A DNA stretch of 64,000 nucleotides from Alphaproteobacteria bacterium (GTDB lineage: Bacteria; Pseudomonadota; Alphaproteobacteria; Rhizobiales; Devosiaceae), in assembly GCA_018828145.1 (NCBI GenBank), contig JAHJWO010000053.1, forward strand, positions 124,001 through 188,000, in the 5' to 3' direction. The translations under genes were made by a program, and so were the position numbers. The notes below the pieces were generated by a model, which was not told where the DNA came from, did not search any database, and saw only the letters and a list, made by a program, of their open reading frames with translations. Shown here piece by piece: positions 51,269 to 60,211 of the stretch. Positions within the stretch are counted from its first letter, which is position 1. Every line of letters begins with the position of its first letter.

Positions 51269-53176
51269 ATGCAATTGAAGAAGCTCGCCGCAGCCGCCAT
51301 GGCCATCGCCGCGCTGGTGGTGCCGGTTGCTGCGCAGGAATTTATCGCGGGCATCCCCCGCAACGAAGCCCTGATCATCCAGGGCCCGGCAGCTCAGAAT
51401 GCCGAATGGTTCAACCTGTGGGCACCCGGCGGCGGCGCCAGCAATAATGGCTTGCAGCAGCTGACGGCCGACACGTTCTGGTTTATCAACCCCGAAGGCA
51501 CGGGCGACGCCGCCTGGACCAACGCGCTGGCCAGCGACCGACCTGTTTACAACGACGACTTCACGCAGATGACCGTTACGCTCAAGGAAGGCATCTTCTG
51601 GAGCGACGGCGTTGAATTCACTGCCGATGACGTGGTCTATACCGTCCAGACCCAGATCGAGCATCCCGGCATGGGTTGGAGCGCCCCGTTCACCGTCAAC
51701 GTCGACAGCGTTGAAGCACCCGACCGCAATACGGTCGTGTTCAACCTGAAAGCTCCCAATTCCCGCTTCCACACGCTCTTCACTGTGCGCTGGAACGCCG
51801 CCTGGATCATGCCCAAGCATGTGTTCGAGACGGTCGACGACCCGCTGACCTACAATGCCAATCCGCCGGTCTCGCTATCGGCCTATGTACTGCACAGCTA
51901 TGACACCGCCGGAAACTGGGTGATCTGGAAGCTGCGCGATGACTGGCAGCGCACCTCCATCGGCATGGAGCTCGATGCCGAGCCTCAGGTCAAATACGTG
52001 GTCTATCGCAATGCGGGCAACCCGGACGCCCGCGTTATCGAGCAGCTGAACCACAATCTTGATGTGATCAACGACATCGCACCCGAAGGCATGTTCACCA
52101 TCGCCCGCGATGCCGCCGATACCACGGCGACATGGTTCCCCGGCTTCCCCTTCGCCCATCCCGATCCGACGCTGCCTTCGGTGCTGTTCAACCATCAGCG
52201 CGAACCGTTCGAGAACAAGGACGTACGCTGGGCTCTGGCCATGCTGATCGATATCCGTGCGGTTGCCATGGGCTCCTATCGTGGCGCAGCCAATCTGGCC
52301 GCTCTGTCGACCCCACCAACCGGCACCGCCGTCACCGACTACTATGTCCCCATGCAGGATTGGCTCACGAGCTTTGAGCTGAACACCGGCACACGGACCA
52401 TCAAGCCCTACGATCCCACCGTCTCCGAGCAGATCGCCGCGTTGGTCAAACCCCAGTGGGGCGATCAGATCCCGGCCGACCCCGACCAGCTCAAGGCCAT
52501 GTTCGGTCATGGCTGGTGGAAAACGGACGCTACAGCAGCGGCTGAACTGCTGCAGAAGGCCGGCTTCACCAAGAATGGCAATCAGTGGCTTAAGCCCGAT
52601 GGCACACCGTTCACCATCAAGCTGATGGTTGAAGGCGACGCCATTCCGACACTCGCCCGAGCCGGCACCATCATCGCCCAGCAGTGGTCGATGGAAGGCA
52701 TCCAGACCACGGTCGACGTCGCTGGCCCCACCAATGGTCAGCGCCTGGGTGGCGGTGATTTCGATGTCGCCATCTACTGGACCGTCGAGACCTGGGGCGG
52801 CCATCCCGACCTCAGCTTCTTCCTTGAGAGCTATCACTCCAGCTTCATCAAGCCGGCCGGCGAGATCCAGCCGCCGCGCAACCTGACCCGCTGGCAGGAC
52901 GAACGGCTCGACGCCATCATCGAAGCCAACCGCACGGTGAGCTTCGACGCGCCGGAAGTCGCCCAGCTCGGCATGGACTACCTCAAGCTGGCCGTGGAGG
53001 AGATGCCCTTCATTCCGCTGATGGCCTACAACAAGTTCGCGCCGTTCGACACCACCTACTGGACAGGCTATCCGAGCGCCGCCGACCCCTACTCCGCCTC
53101 CGGTCCGTTCTGGTCCAACCTGCGCTACATGGTGGTGCAGCTTGAGGCCAATCCGAACGCGCCCGCCGCACAATAA
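51269..53176 (+). CDS. Opp/Dpp-type ABC transporter binding protein
   Basis: 635 residues from the ATG at 51269 behind AGGAGG. A Sec signal peptide ends near PVAA-QEF. The body is a family 5 solute-binding protein: DDVVYTVQTQIEH, LFNHQREPFENKDVRWALAMLID and VAIYWTVETWGG. Family members carry peptides, but many in this order and in Thermotoga bind oligosaccharides. The GH39 neighbour favours oligosaccharides here. First gene of a five-gene operon. Confidence 0.92.
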   Translation: MQLKKLAAAAMAIAALVVPVAAQEFIAGIPRNEALIIQGPAAQNAEWFNLWAPGGGASNNGLQQLTADTFWFINPEGTGDAAWTNALASDRPVYNDDFTQMTVTLKEGIFWSDGVEFTADDVVYTVQTQIEHPGMGWSAPFTVNVDSVEAPDRNTVVFNLKAPNSRFHTLFTVRWNAAWIMPKHVFETVDDPLTYNANPPVSLSAYVLHSYDTAGNWVIWKLRDDWQRTSIGMELDAEPQVKYVVYRNAGNPDARVIEQLNHNLDVINDIAPEGMFTIARDAADTTATWFPGFPFAHPDPTLPSVLFNHQREPFENKDVRWALAMLIDIRAVAMGSYRGAANLAALSTPPTGTAVTDYYVPMQDWLTSFELNTGTRTIKPYDPTVSEQIAALVKPQWGDQIPADPDQLKAMFGHGWWKTDATAAAELLQKAGFTKNGNQWLKPDGTPFTIKLMVEGDAIPTLARAGTIIAQQWSMEGIQTTVDVAGPTNGQRLGGGDFDVAIYWTVETWGGHPDLSFFLESYHSSFIKPAGEIQPPRNLTRWQDERLDAIIEANRTVSFDAPEVAQLGMDYLKLAVEEMPFIPLMAYNKFAPFDTTYWTGYPSAADPYSASGPFWSNLRYMVVQLEANPNAPAAQ

Positions 53177-53183
53177 TCCACAC

Positions 53184-53213
53184 AAGGGGCGGAACCGCCT
53201 GGCTCCGCCCCTT
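53184..53213 (+). repeat. Intercistronic hairpin after the binding-protein gene
   Basis: AAGGGGCGGA (53184-53193) and TCCGCCCCTT (53204-53213) form a perfect 10-bp stem with a 10-base loop, 7 bases past the stop. No T-tract. Likely protects the binding-protein mRNA from 3' decay, as after other binding-protein genes in this window. Confidence 0.7.
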
Positions 53214-53245
53214 GCCGCCTTACCGTATTCGAGAGTGGATTGAAG

Positions 53246-54250
53246 ATGAACGGCTTCGCCAAGTATCTCGTCCAGCGGCTCTTCCAGTTCTTCCTCGTGA
53301 TTTTCCTGGGCGTGTCTCTGGCCTTTCTCATCACCAATCTCTCTCCGGTGGATCCGGTGGAGCAGTCGGTTGCATTGATGACCAATTTCGGCGCCACCGA
53401 TCCGCGCGCCGTGGAGTTGATGCGCGAAGCACTGGCCGAGCTCTACGGCCTGCAGGGGACAGTCCTTGACCAATACCTGTCCTTCTGGGGTCGCGTCATC
53501 CGCGGCGATTTCGGCCCCTCTCTTTCGGCCTTCCCCACGCCGGTCATGTCGCTCATCATGAGCGCCCTGCCCTGGACCATCGGCCTGCTGACGCTGGCGC
53601 TGGCCATCTCCTGGTCGCTCGGCAACCTGCTCGGCGCGCTCGCAGGCTATTATCGCTCCAACCTGCTGCTGCGCCTCTCGGGAGCCGCTGTCATGGCTCT
53701 TCATCCAGTACCGGCCTACATCATCGGTCTGGTCTTGCTGCTGCTGCTTGGCTTCATCTGGCCGGTCCTGCCTATTTCGGGCGGCGCGCAGATGAACCTG
53801 CAGCCCGGTTTCACCATCGACTACATCTATTCACTCATCCTGCATGGCACATTGCCAGCGCTGACCCTGGTGCTGGTGGGTATCGGCAGCTGGTTCATCT
53901 CCATGCGTTCACTGGTCTCCAACATCGTTACCGATGACCATGTGGTCTATGCCGAGCTGGGGGGCGTCTCCTCGGGCAAGATCTTCTCGCAATATGTGGC
54001 ACGCAACGCGCTGCTGCCGCAGCTCACCGGCCTTGCCCTCAGCCTCGGCAACGTCTTCGGCGGCGCTGTGATCACCGAATTTCTGTTCAACTATCCCGGC
54101 GTCGGGCGTCTGCTGATCCAGGGCATCTATCGCGGCGACTACTCTCTGGTGCTGGGCGTCACCACCATGTCGATCATCGCCGTCGCCGTGGCCGTATTCA
54201 TCATCGATCTGCTCTACCCGCTCATCGATCCGCGCGTGAGGCTTAGCTGA
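53246..54250 (+). CDS. Opp/Dpp-type ABC permease (DppB-like)
   Basis: 334 residues with six membrane helices. The N-terminal FAKYLVQRLFQFFLVIFLGVSLAFLI is typical of OppB/DppB; the EAA loop is AELGGVSSGKIFSQYVARNALLP. ATG at 53246; a TTG two codons upstream is an alternative. Ends 2 bases before the next permease. Confidence 0.92.
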   Translation: MNGFAKYLVQRLFQFFLVIFLGVSLAFLITNLSPVDPVEQSVALMTNFGATDPRAVELMREALAELYGLQGTVLDQYLSFWGRVIRGDFGPSLSAFPTPVMSLIMSALPWTIGLLTLALAISWSLGNLLGALAGYYRSNLLLRLSGAAVMALHPVPAYIIGLVLLLLLGFIWPVLPISGGAQMNLQPGFTIDYIYSLILHGTLPALTLVLVGIGSWFISMRSLVSNIVTDDHVVYAELGGVSSGKIFSQYVARNALLPQLTGLALSLGNVFGGAVITEFLFNYPGVGRLLIQGIYRGDYSLVLGVTTMSIIAVAVAVFIIDLLYPLIDPRVRLS

Positions 54251-54252
54251 CC

Positions 54253-55110
54253 ATGTTCAAAGTCCTGATCGACCTGCTGCGCTATAACCGGGAATTTGCC
54301 ATCGGCTTCGTGCTGACAGCGGGAATATTCCTCTTCGCCTTGGCGCATTTCTGGGCGCCGCTACCGGACACCGCCATCTATCTGCTGCCGCCCGATATGC
54401 CGCCTTCAACCGAATACTGGTTCGGCACCACCTCGCGCGGGCAGGATGTGTTGTGGCAAATGAGTTCGGCCATCTGGAACACCATGCTGTTCGGCCTCAC
54501 CGTGACCATCATCAGCCGGATCCTGGCCGTCGCCGTGGGCATGGTTTCCGGCTATCTGGGCGGTCGTTGGGACCAGGCCATGATGACGATCAACGACACC
54601 ATGATCGCCCTGCCCAATATCCCGATCCTGCTGCTGGTCTATTTCGTCATGCGCGACAGCATGAGCTGGCCCATCCTGGCGCTGACCGCAGCCCTGCTCG
54701 GCTGGAACTACGATGCCCGCCTCATCCGCTCGGTCACGCTCAGCCTGCGTAACCGCGAATTCACCCGTCATGCCGTCTTTGCCGGCATGAGCGTGCCACA
54801 GATCCTGGTGCGCCAGCACCTGCCCTATGTGATGCCGGTCATCTTCTTCACCGCCATGAACAACCTCATCTGGGCCATCGGCCTCGAGGTTACCCTGTCG
54901 GTGCTTGGCTTCTCGGATATCAACCGCCCCACCATCGGCGGCATGATCTACTGGGCCAATCAGCACCAGGCCATCATTGCGGGTATCTGGTGGTGGATCG
55001 CTTTCCCCATAGGCGCCATCGTGCTGCTGTTCCTTGGGCTGTTCCTGCTTGCCATCTCGGTCAACGAATATATCGACCCGCGCAGCCGCCTTAGCCGGAT
55101 GGGAGCTTGA
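54253..55110 (+). CDS. Opp/Dpp-type ABC permease (DppC-like)
   Basis: 285 residues, six membrane helices. YWFGTTSRGQDVLWQM is the DppC signature after helix 1. The EAA loop appears as HAVFAGMSVPQILVRQHLP. Partner of the preceding permease; the ATPase gene begins 2 bases after its stop. Confidence 0.92.
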   Translation: MFKVLIDLLRYNREFAIGFVLTAGIFLFALAHFWAPLPDTAIYLLPPDMPPSTEYWFGTTSRGQDVLWQMSSAIWNTMLFGLTVTIISRILAVAVGMVSGYLGGRWDQAMMTINDTMIALPNIPILLLVYFVMRDSMSWPILALTAALLGWNYDARLIRSVTLSLRNREFTRHAVFAGMSVPQILVRQHLPYVMPVIFFTAMNNLIWAIGLEVTLSVLGFSDINRPTIGGMIYWANQHQAIIAGIWWWIAFPIGAIVLLFLGLFLLAISVNEYIDPRSRLSRMGA

Positions 55111-55112
55111 AC

Positions 55113-56135
55113 ATGCTCGACGCCCTTGCAACACCGTCCGAAACCAGGACGCGGCCGATCCTCGAGGTCAAAGGCCTCAAGGCCTATTACCAGATGAACT
55201 ATTTCGGCGTGCAGCGTGAAGTGCGCGCGGTCGATGATGTGACGATGACCATCAGTCGCGGGGAGATCTACGGCATTGCCGGGGAGTCTTCGTCGGGCAA
55301 GTCATCCCTGATCAAGACCATTGCCGGCGCCATCAGGCCGCCGCTGCGCGTGGTGGAGGGGTCGGTCAAGTTCGATTTCGGTGGCAAGACACTGGACGTC
55401 TACGCCGACCCCGCCCGCATGAAGGCAGCACGCTGGCAGCACCTGAGCTATATCATGCAAGGCTCAATGAACGTGCTGAACCCCGTCCGCAAGGTCAAGC
55501 ATGCCTTCCACGACTTTGCCTACAAGCATATGAGCCTGGGGGAAGGCGATTTCCGCCAACGACTTGTCAGCCATCTGGAGCGCATCGGCCTCGATCCGCG
55601 CGTACTCGAGTCCTATCCACATCAGCTTTCCGGCGGCATGCGCCAGCGCCTGACCATCGCCCTCGCGACCGTCTGCGAACCCGAATTCATCATCGCGGAC
55701 GAGCCGACCACCGCGCTCGACGTGCTGGTGCAGCAGGATGTGCTGGCACTGATCAAGGACGTGCAGCGCCGTATGGGCTCGTCGATCATCTTCGTGACGC
55801 ACGACATGACCGTACATGCGGCCATCGCGGACCGCATCGGCATCGTCTATGCCGGGCGACTGGTGGAAGAAGGGCCCACGCTCGATGTTTTCCAGCAGCC
55901 GCAGCACCCCTATACTGCCCATCTCATCGCCAGCCTGCCTCGCATCGGTGACCTGCGCAAACGCAAGGCGCTGCCTGGCAAGCCGCCCAATCTTTCCGAG
56001 CCGCCCAGCGGGTGCCGATTCCATCCTCGCTGCCCGCTTGCCATCGACATCTGCAAGACCGAAAACCCGCCGCTCGAAACCCGCGGCACGGGCCGCGTGG
56101 CCTGCTGGCGCGCCGGGGAGGTGGAGGCCGCATGA
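55113..56135 (+). CDS. Opp/Dpp-type ABC ATPase (DppD-like)
   Basis: 340 residues. Walker A GESSSGKSS near 57-65, signature LSGGMRQR, Walker B EFIIADEPTTALD. The C-terminal oligopeptide-transport region with GCRFHPRCPLA is present. The ATG at 55113 has GGGAG 8 bases upstream. Pairs with the next ATPase. Confidence 0.92.
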   Translation: MLDALATPSETRTRPILEVKGLKAYYQMNYFGVQREVRAVDDVTMTISRGEIYGIAGESSSGKSSLIKTIAGAIRPPLRVVEGSVKFDFGGKTLDVYADPARMKAARWQHLSYIMQGSMNVLNPVRKVKHAFHDFAYKHMSLGEGDFRQRLVSHLERIGLDPRVLESYPHQLSGGMRQRLTIALATVCEPEFIIADEPTTALDVLVQQDVLALIKDVQRRMGSSIIFVTHDMTVHAAIADRIGIVYAGRLVEEGPTLDVFQQPQHPYTAHLIASLPRIGDLRKRKALPGKPPNLSEPPSGCRFHPRCPLAIDICKTENPPLETRGTGRVACWRAGEVEAA

Positions 56136-56995
56136 CTCCGCTTCTTGAACTCAACGGCGTCAACAAGGACTATTCGATCGGGGGCTTTCTCGATCGGTCT
56201 ACCCTGCACGCGGTCAAGGATGTCAGCTTCAAGCTTGAGTCCGACAAACCCGAGATCTTTACCATCGTGGGGGAATCCGGATCTGGCAAGACCACCACCG
56301 CCCGCATGATCCTTGGTAATGAAACACCCACCAGCGGCACCCTGCGCTTCATGGGGCAGGATATCGCGGCCATCCGCAGCCGCGCCGATCGGCTGAAATT
56401 CATGGCGCGGGCCCAGCCGATTTTTCAGAACCCGTTTGAGGCCTTCAACCCGCTGACCACGCTGGATTATTACCTGTTTTCCACGGCGCGGCGGTTTCTT
56501 GGACTGAAGAGCCGCGCCGAGGTCGAAGCGGCAGCAGACCGATCGCTCCAGCATGTGGGCCTATCGCTCACCGAGGTTCGAGGCCGCTATTCCCATGAAT
56601 TGTCCGGTGGGCAACTGCAACGTATCGCTGTGGCCCGCGCGCTCATTCCAGGGCCCAAGCTGATTGTGGCCGACGAGCCGGTTTCTATGGTCGATGCGTC
56701 GCTGCGCATGTCCATCGTCAACCTGTTTCGCGATCTGCGTGACAACCTGGGCGTGTCGATCATCTATATCACCCACGACCTTTCGACGGCCTTCTACATT
56801 TCGGATCGGGTGATCATCATGTATCGGGGCGAAGTAGTAGAAAGCGGGGACGCAAAAACCGTGCTGGGCAGCCCTACCCATGCCTATTCCAGAGCACTCC
56901 GAAACGCCGTCCTGCCACCCGACCCCATCGCAGCGCGGGCCATCATCGAAGCCAAGCTGGCCGATGCCAACTTGGCGGGACCGGCCGGAGCTTAG
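56132..56995 (+). CDS. Opp/Dpp-type ABC ATPase (DppF-like)
   Basis: 287 residues from the ATG at 56132, which overlaps the previous stop by ATGA. Walker A GESGSGKTT near 47-55, signature LSGGQLQR and Walker B LIVADEPVSMVD. It is shorter than its partner and lacks the Cys-containing C-terminal region. Last gene of the oligosaccharide transporter operon; convergent with the next permease gene. Confidence 0.92.
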   Translation: MTPLLELNGVNKDYSIGGFLDRSTLHAVKDVSFKLESDKPEIFTIVGESGSGKTTTARMILGNETPTSGTLRFMGQDIAAIRSRADRLKFMARAQPIFQNPFEAFNPLTTLDYYLFSTARRFLGLKSRAEVEAAADRSLQHVGLSLTEVRGRYSHELSGGQLQRIAVARALIPGPKLIVADEPVSMVDASLRMSIVNLFRDLRDNLGVSIIYITHDLSTAFYISDRVIIMYRGEVVESGDAKTVLGSPTHAYSRALRNAVLPPDPIAARAIIEAKLADANLAGPAGA

Positions 56996-57017
56996 GTGGC
57001 CGCTCCAGCGGGCCGCA

Positions 57018-57899
57018 TCAACCCTTGACCCCGGCCGACAGCATGATTGCCTGGGTCACGCGCCGCTGGAAGATGAGATAGACGATGGCGACCGGCAGGC
57101 CCGCCACGACCGCCGAGGCCATGAGCTTGCCATAGACGATGCCATAGGCGTCCTTGACCTGGGTAATACCCACCGGAACCGTCATGGTCGCCTCCCCGGT
57201 GGCCGCCAGGAACGGCCACAGGAAGCTGTTCCATGCGCCGATGAAGGTAATGATCGCTAGCGCGGCCGTCACGCCCCAGTTCATGGGCAGGTAGATGCGG
57301 AACAGTATCTTGAAGTGGCCGGCAGAATCCATCTGCGCCGCTTCACGGAACTCCTTGGGCACGCTGTCGAAGAACTGCTTGTAGACGATGATGACCACCG
57401 GCACGATCAGTTGCGGCAGGATGATGCCCGCCCATGTATTGAGCAGCTTGAACTGCGCCATCAGCACGAAATGGTTCACGATCAGCGCCTGCATCGGCAC
57501 CATGAAGCAGGCCAGGATCAGCACGTAGATGATCCGCCGTCCGGGGAAATCGAGCTGGCTCAGCGCATAGGCGCAGCCGGCCGAACTCACGATCACCAGC
57601 GCCGTGATGACAATGGAGGTGACGAACGAATTGACGTACCAGGTGGCGATATTGGTGTTGTTCCAGATGTGGATATAGCTGTCGAACACGAACCGGCCGG
57701 GCCACAGCGAATTGCTGCCCGAGATCACCTCGCCGTCCGGCTTCACCGAGGTGATAATGGCCCAGTAGATCGGGAAGAACGACGCCAGGGCGACCAGCAA
57801 AGTGAGTGCGGTCAGCACGATGCCAATGAGATCGAGCGGCCGATCACGACGGCTGCCGGTTGCCACAGCCTGGCTGCGGGGGAGAGCTTCGGCGGTCAT
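57018..57899 (-). CDS. Sugar ABC transporter permease, MalG type
   Basis: 293 residues with six membrane helices. FFPIYWAIITSVKPDGEV is typical after helix 1; the EAA loop is AAQMDSAGHFKILFRIYLPMN. Its start overlaps the stop of the partner permease by ATGA. Confidence 0.92.
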   Translation of the reverse strand: MTAEALPRSQAVATGSRRDRPLDLIGIVLTALTLLVALASFFPIYWAIITSVKPDGEVISGSNSLWPGRFVFDSYIHIWNNTNIATWYVNSFVTSIVITALVIVSSAGCAYALSQLDFPGRRIIYVLILACFMVPMQALIVNHFVLMAQFKLLNTWAGIILPQLIVPVVIIVYKQFFDSVPKEFREAAQMDSAGHFKILFRIYLPMNWGVTAALAIITFIGAWNSFLWPFLAATGEATMTVPVGITQVKDAYGIVYGKLMASAVVAGLPVAIVYLIFQRRVTQAIMLSAGVKG

Positions 57900-58783
57900 T
57901 TGTCACCTCGTACGCGCAGCACCTGGTATTGCAGCACCGACAGGATCACGATCATGCCAAACAGCAATACCGAGGCTGTGGCCGCCTCTCCGCCCTTGTT
58001 CTGCTGAAAGGCGAGCTTGTAGACATACTGCACCAGCGTGATGGTCGCGTCCTGACGCCCCCCGATCGAGAACAGGTAGACTTGGTCGAATATCTTGAGC
58101 TGGGCGATGAGCTGAATGGTCAGCACCAGGGCCGTCACCGGCCAGATCAGCGGCCAGGTGATGCGTGTGAACTGCCGCCAGCGGCCGGCGCTGTCGAGCT
58201 GCGCCGCTTCGTAAATCTCGGGCGAAACGTTGCGCAGACCGGCAATGAACAACAGGATATTGAAGCCCATCGTCCACCAGACGGTGACGAAGGCCACTGT
58301 CGGCATGAAGGCCGGAATGGTGCGTGTCAGCGACATTGGCTCGCCGCCGTTGAACGGCCGAACGAACACCTGCGCCAGCCCATACTGCACGTCGATGATC
58401 CAGTTCCAGGCCAGGAACACTACCGACACCGGCAGGATATAGGGCAGGAAGAAGCAGGCCAGAACGAAGCCCTGCACCCAGCCGTTGAGCCGGTTCACCG
58501 CCATGGCGATGAGCAGCGAGACCATCGTATTGGGAATGACCGTCAGGAGCACGAAATAGGCCGTGTTCCAGAACGCGGAATGAAACAGCTTGTGACTGAG
58601 GATCTTGAGGTAATTGTCGATGCCGACCCAGTCACCCGACCCGATCAGCGGCGCCTTGGTGAAGCTCAGCATCACCATCTGGATGGTCGGCCAGACAAAC
58701 AGGCCACCATAGATGAGCACGAAGGGCCCAACCAGAACCAGCGCCGTCAGCCATTCTTGCCGTCTGTCCCGGAGCATCGCCAT
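57896..58783 (-). CDS. Sugar ABC transporter permease, MalF/UgpA type
   Basis: 295 residues, six membrane helices. PTIQMVMLSFTKAPLIGSGDWVG follows helix 1; the EAA loop is AAQLDSAGRWRQFTRITWPLI. A terminator-like hairpin separates it from the binding-protein gene upstream. Confidence 0.92.
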   Translation of the reverse strand: MAMLRDRRQEWLTALVLVGPFVLIYGGLFVWPTIQMVMLSFTKAPLIGSGDWVGIDNYLKILSHKLFHSAFWNTAYFVLLTVIPNTMVSLLIAMAVNRLNGWVQGFVLACFFLPYILPVSVVFLAWNWIIDVQYGLAQVFVRPFNGGEPMSLTRTIPAFMPTVAFVTVWWTMGFNILLFIAGLRNVSPEIYEAAQLDSAGRWRQFTRITWPLIWPVTALVLTIQLIAQLKIFDQVYLFSIGGRQDATITLVQYVYKLAFQQNKGGEAATASVLLFGMIVILSVLQYQVLRVRGDK

Positions 58784-58801
58784 ACCTCCTCGTATCGCGT
58801 C

Positions 58802-58834
58802 AAAAAGTGGCCGGCGCCCCGAGGGGCACCGGCC
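58802..58834 (-). terminator. Attenuator-like hairpin after the binding-protein gene
   Basis: On the minus strand a 12-bp stem (58834-58823 with 58820-58809, one mismatch, 2-base loop) is followed by ACTTTTTG. It begins 10 bases past the stop of the binding-protein gene. Partial termination would lower permease expression relative to the binding protein. Confidence 0.75.
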
Positions 58835-58843
58835 GTCAGTCCG

Positions 58844-60118
58844 CTAGAGCTGACCGTTGAGGTCGTCGCGCATCTGCACGGCAGCGTCAGCGGGGGCGAT
58901 TTCACCGGTGGTGGCTGGATTGACGTAGTTGCTCCAGGCATCGCCCAGCGGGGCGGCAGGACCGGCCAGGATGGTGCGCGGATCAAACACGGCCGTGTCG
59001 GCAAAGCCGGCATAGTCCGACTGCGGCTTCAGTGCCTGGAATTCGGCACTGTCACGCACGGCGTTGTAAGCCGGGATATGGCCAGCACCGGCCCAGTCCA
59101 GCGAATGCTGGTCCATCCATGCGATGACCTTCATCACCGCAGCGCGCTTGTCAGCATCGGCTTCTTTGCCGGCATTTGCCGGGACGACGAAGGCGTGCGA
59201 GTCAGACCAGGCTGCTTTGGTTTCGAATAGCGTCGGCAGTTCGACCGCTCCCCATTCGAACAGCTCGCCTTTGGCATGGAGATCCACAAAGGTCGGGATT
59301 TCCCAGTTGCCCATGATGAAGAACGGCGACTGTTGCGAGGTGAACAACGCCAGGGCTGCCGGGCTTTCGACCTGCACCGGCGTGTAGCCGCTATCGACCC
59401 AGCCCTTGACGACATCGATGGCGCTCGTGAGCTTGGCAACATCGGCATCGGTCGGGAAGAAGCCGCCAGCCGCTTCGTCGAACATGGTGCCGCCCTGCTG
59501 ACCGAACAGGCTGTAGATGGTGCGGTAGCGGTCGCCGGTGGGGGTCGAGAGGCCATACTTGCCGTCACCGGTGAACTGGGCCAGCACGGCATTGAAGTTC
59601 TCAAGGCCGTCGAGGCCAGTCGGCAAGCCGTCGTCGTCGATCAGACCGGCTTCGGCGAGCATGTCCTTGTTGTAGTAGAGGATCAGGCCATGCTGGTCGA
59701 ACGGCACGGCATAGCGGGTCCCCTCGACCTTGCCGGCATCGGATGCGGCAGCGGTAAAGTCGGCATCGGAGATGCCCGCGCCCGACATATCCTCGTCGGT
59801 GATCTCGCTCAGCGTGCCGCTATCGACGGCCAGCGGGATGCGCGACAGGTGATAGGTCGCGATATCGGGGCCTTCTCCAATGGCCGCGGAAGTCTGCAGC
59901 TTGGTGTAGAAAGGGGTACCCCACTCCAGCGTCGTATTCTCGATGGTGATTTCGCCGGCATGCTCGGTATTGAATGCCTCGATCAGCGCTTTCATGCGTA
60001 CGCCATCGCCGCCCGCCAGGAAGTCCCACCACACCACGGTCTGCTGCGCCATGGCGCCGGTCGCGAGCACCAAAAACGCGGTCGAAGCCAAAGCAAGGCG
60101 ACGTAGAGATTTCGTCAT
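58844..60118 (-). CDS. Sugar ABC transporter binding protein
   Basis: 424 residues from the ATG at 60118 behind GGAGGAAAG. Signal peptide ends near GAMA-QQT. The mature start VVWWDFLAGGDGVRMKALIEAFN is typical of family 1 sugar-binding proteins, as are IPLAVDSGTL and DQHGLILYYNKDM. The ligand is unknown; the GH2 glycosidase upstream suggests a glycoside-derived sugar. Confidence 0.92.
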   Translation of the reverse strand: MTKSLRRLALASTAFLVLATGAMAQQTVVWWDFLAGGDGVRMKALIEAFNTEHAGEITIENTTLEWGTPFYTKLQTSAAIGEGPDIATYHLSRIPLAVDSGTLSEITDEDMSGAGISDADFTAAASDAGKVEGTRYAVPFDQHGLILYYNKDMLAEAGLIDDDGLPTGLDGLENFNAVLAQFTGDGKYGLSTPTGDRYRTIYSLFGQQGGTMFDEAAGGFFPTDADVAKLTSAIDVVKGWVDSGYTPVQVESPAALALFTSQQSPFFIMGNWEIPTFVDLHAKGELFEWGAVELPTLFETKAAWSDSHAFVVPANAGKEADADKRAAVMKVIAWMDQHSLDWAGAGHIPAYNAVRDSAEFQALKPQSDYAGFADTAVFDPRTILAGPAAPLGDAWSNYVNPATTGEIAPADAAVQMRDDLNGQL

Positions 60119-60211
60119 TCTTTCCTCCCAAAAAGGTTGCTGCTCTATGCTCGTCAATCGGCTGGTGCGTCGCATTGAGCTTGTAGTCCGCACGGCCGAA
60201 ACTGGATTTCG

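Noticed and set aside
51875..53704. 609-residue minus-strand frame across the Opp binding-protein and permease genes
   Set aside because: Antisense shadow; the plus strand encodes a full binding protein and permease with ribosome sites and family motifs.
57860..59230. 456-residue plus-strand frame opposite the second sugar transporter
   Set aside because: Antisense shadow; Gln/Arg/His-rich without domains, and it crosses two real genes and the hairpin at 58802.
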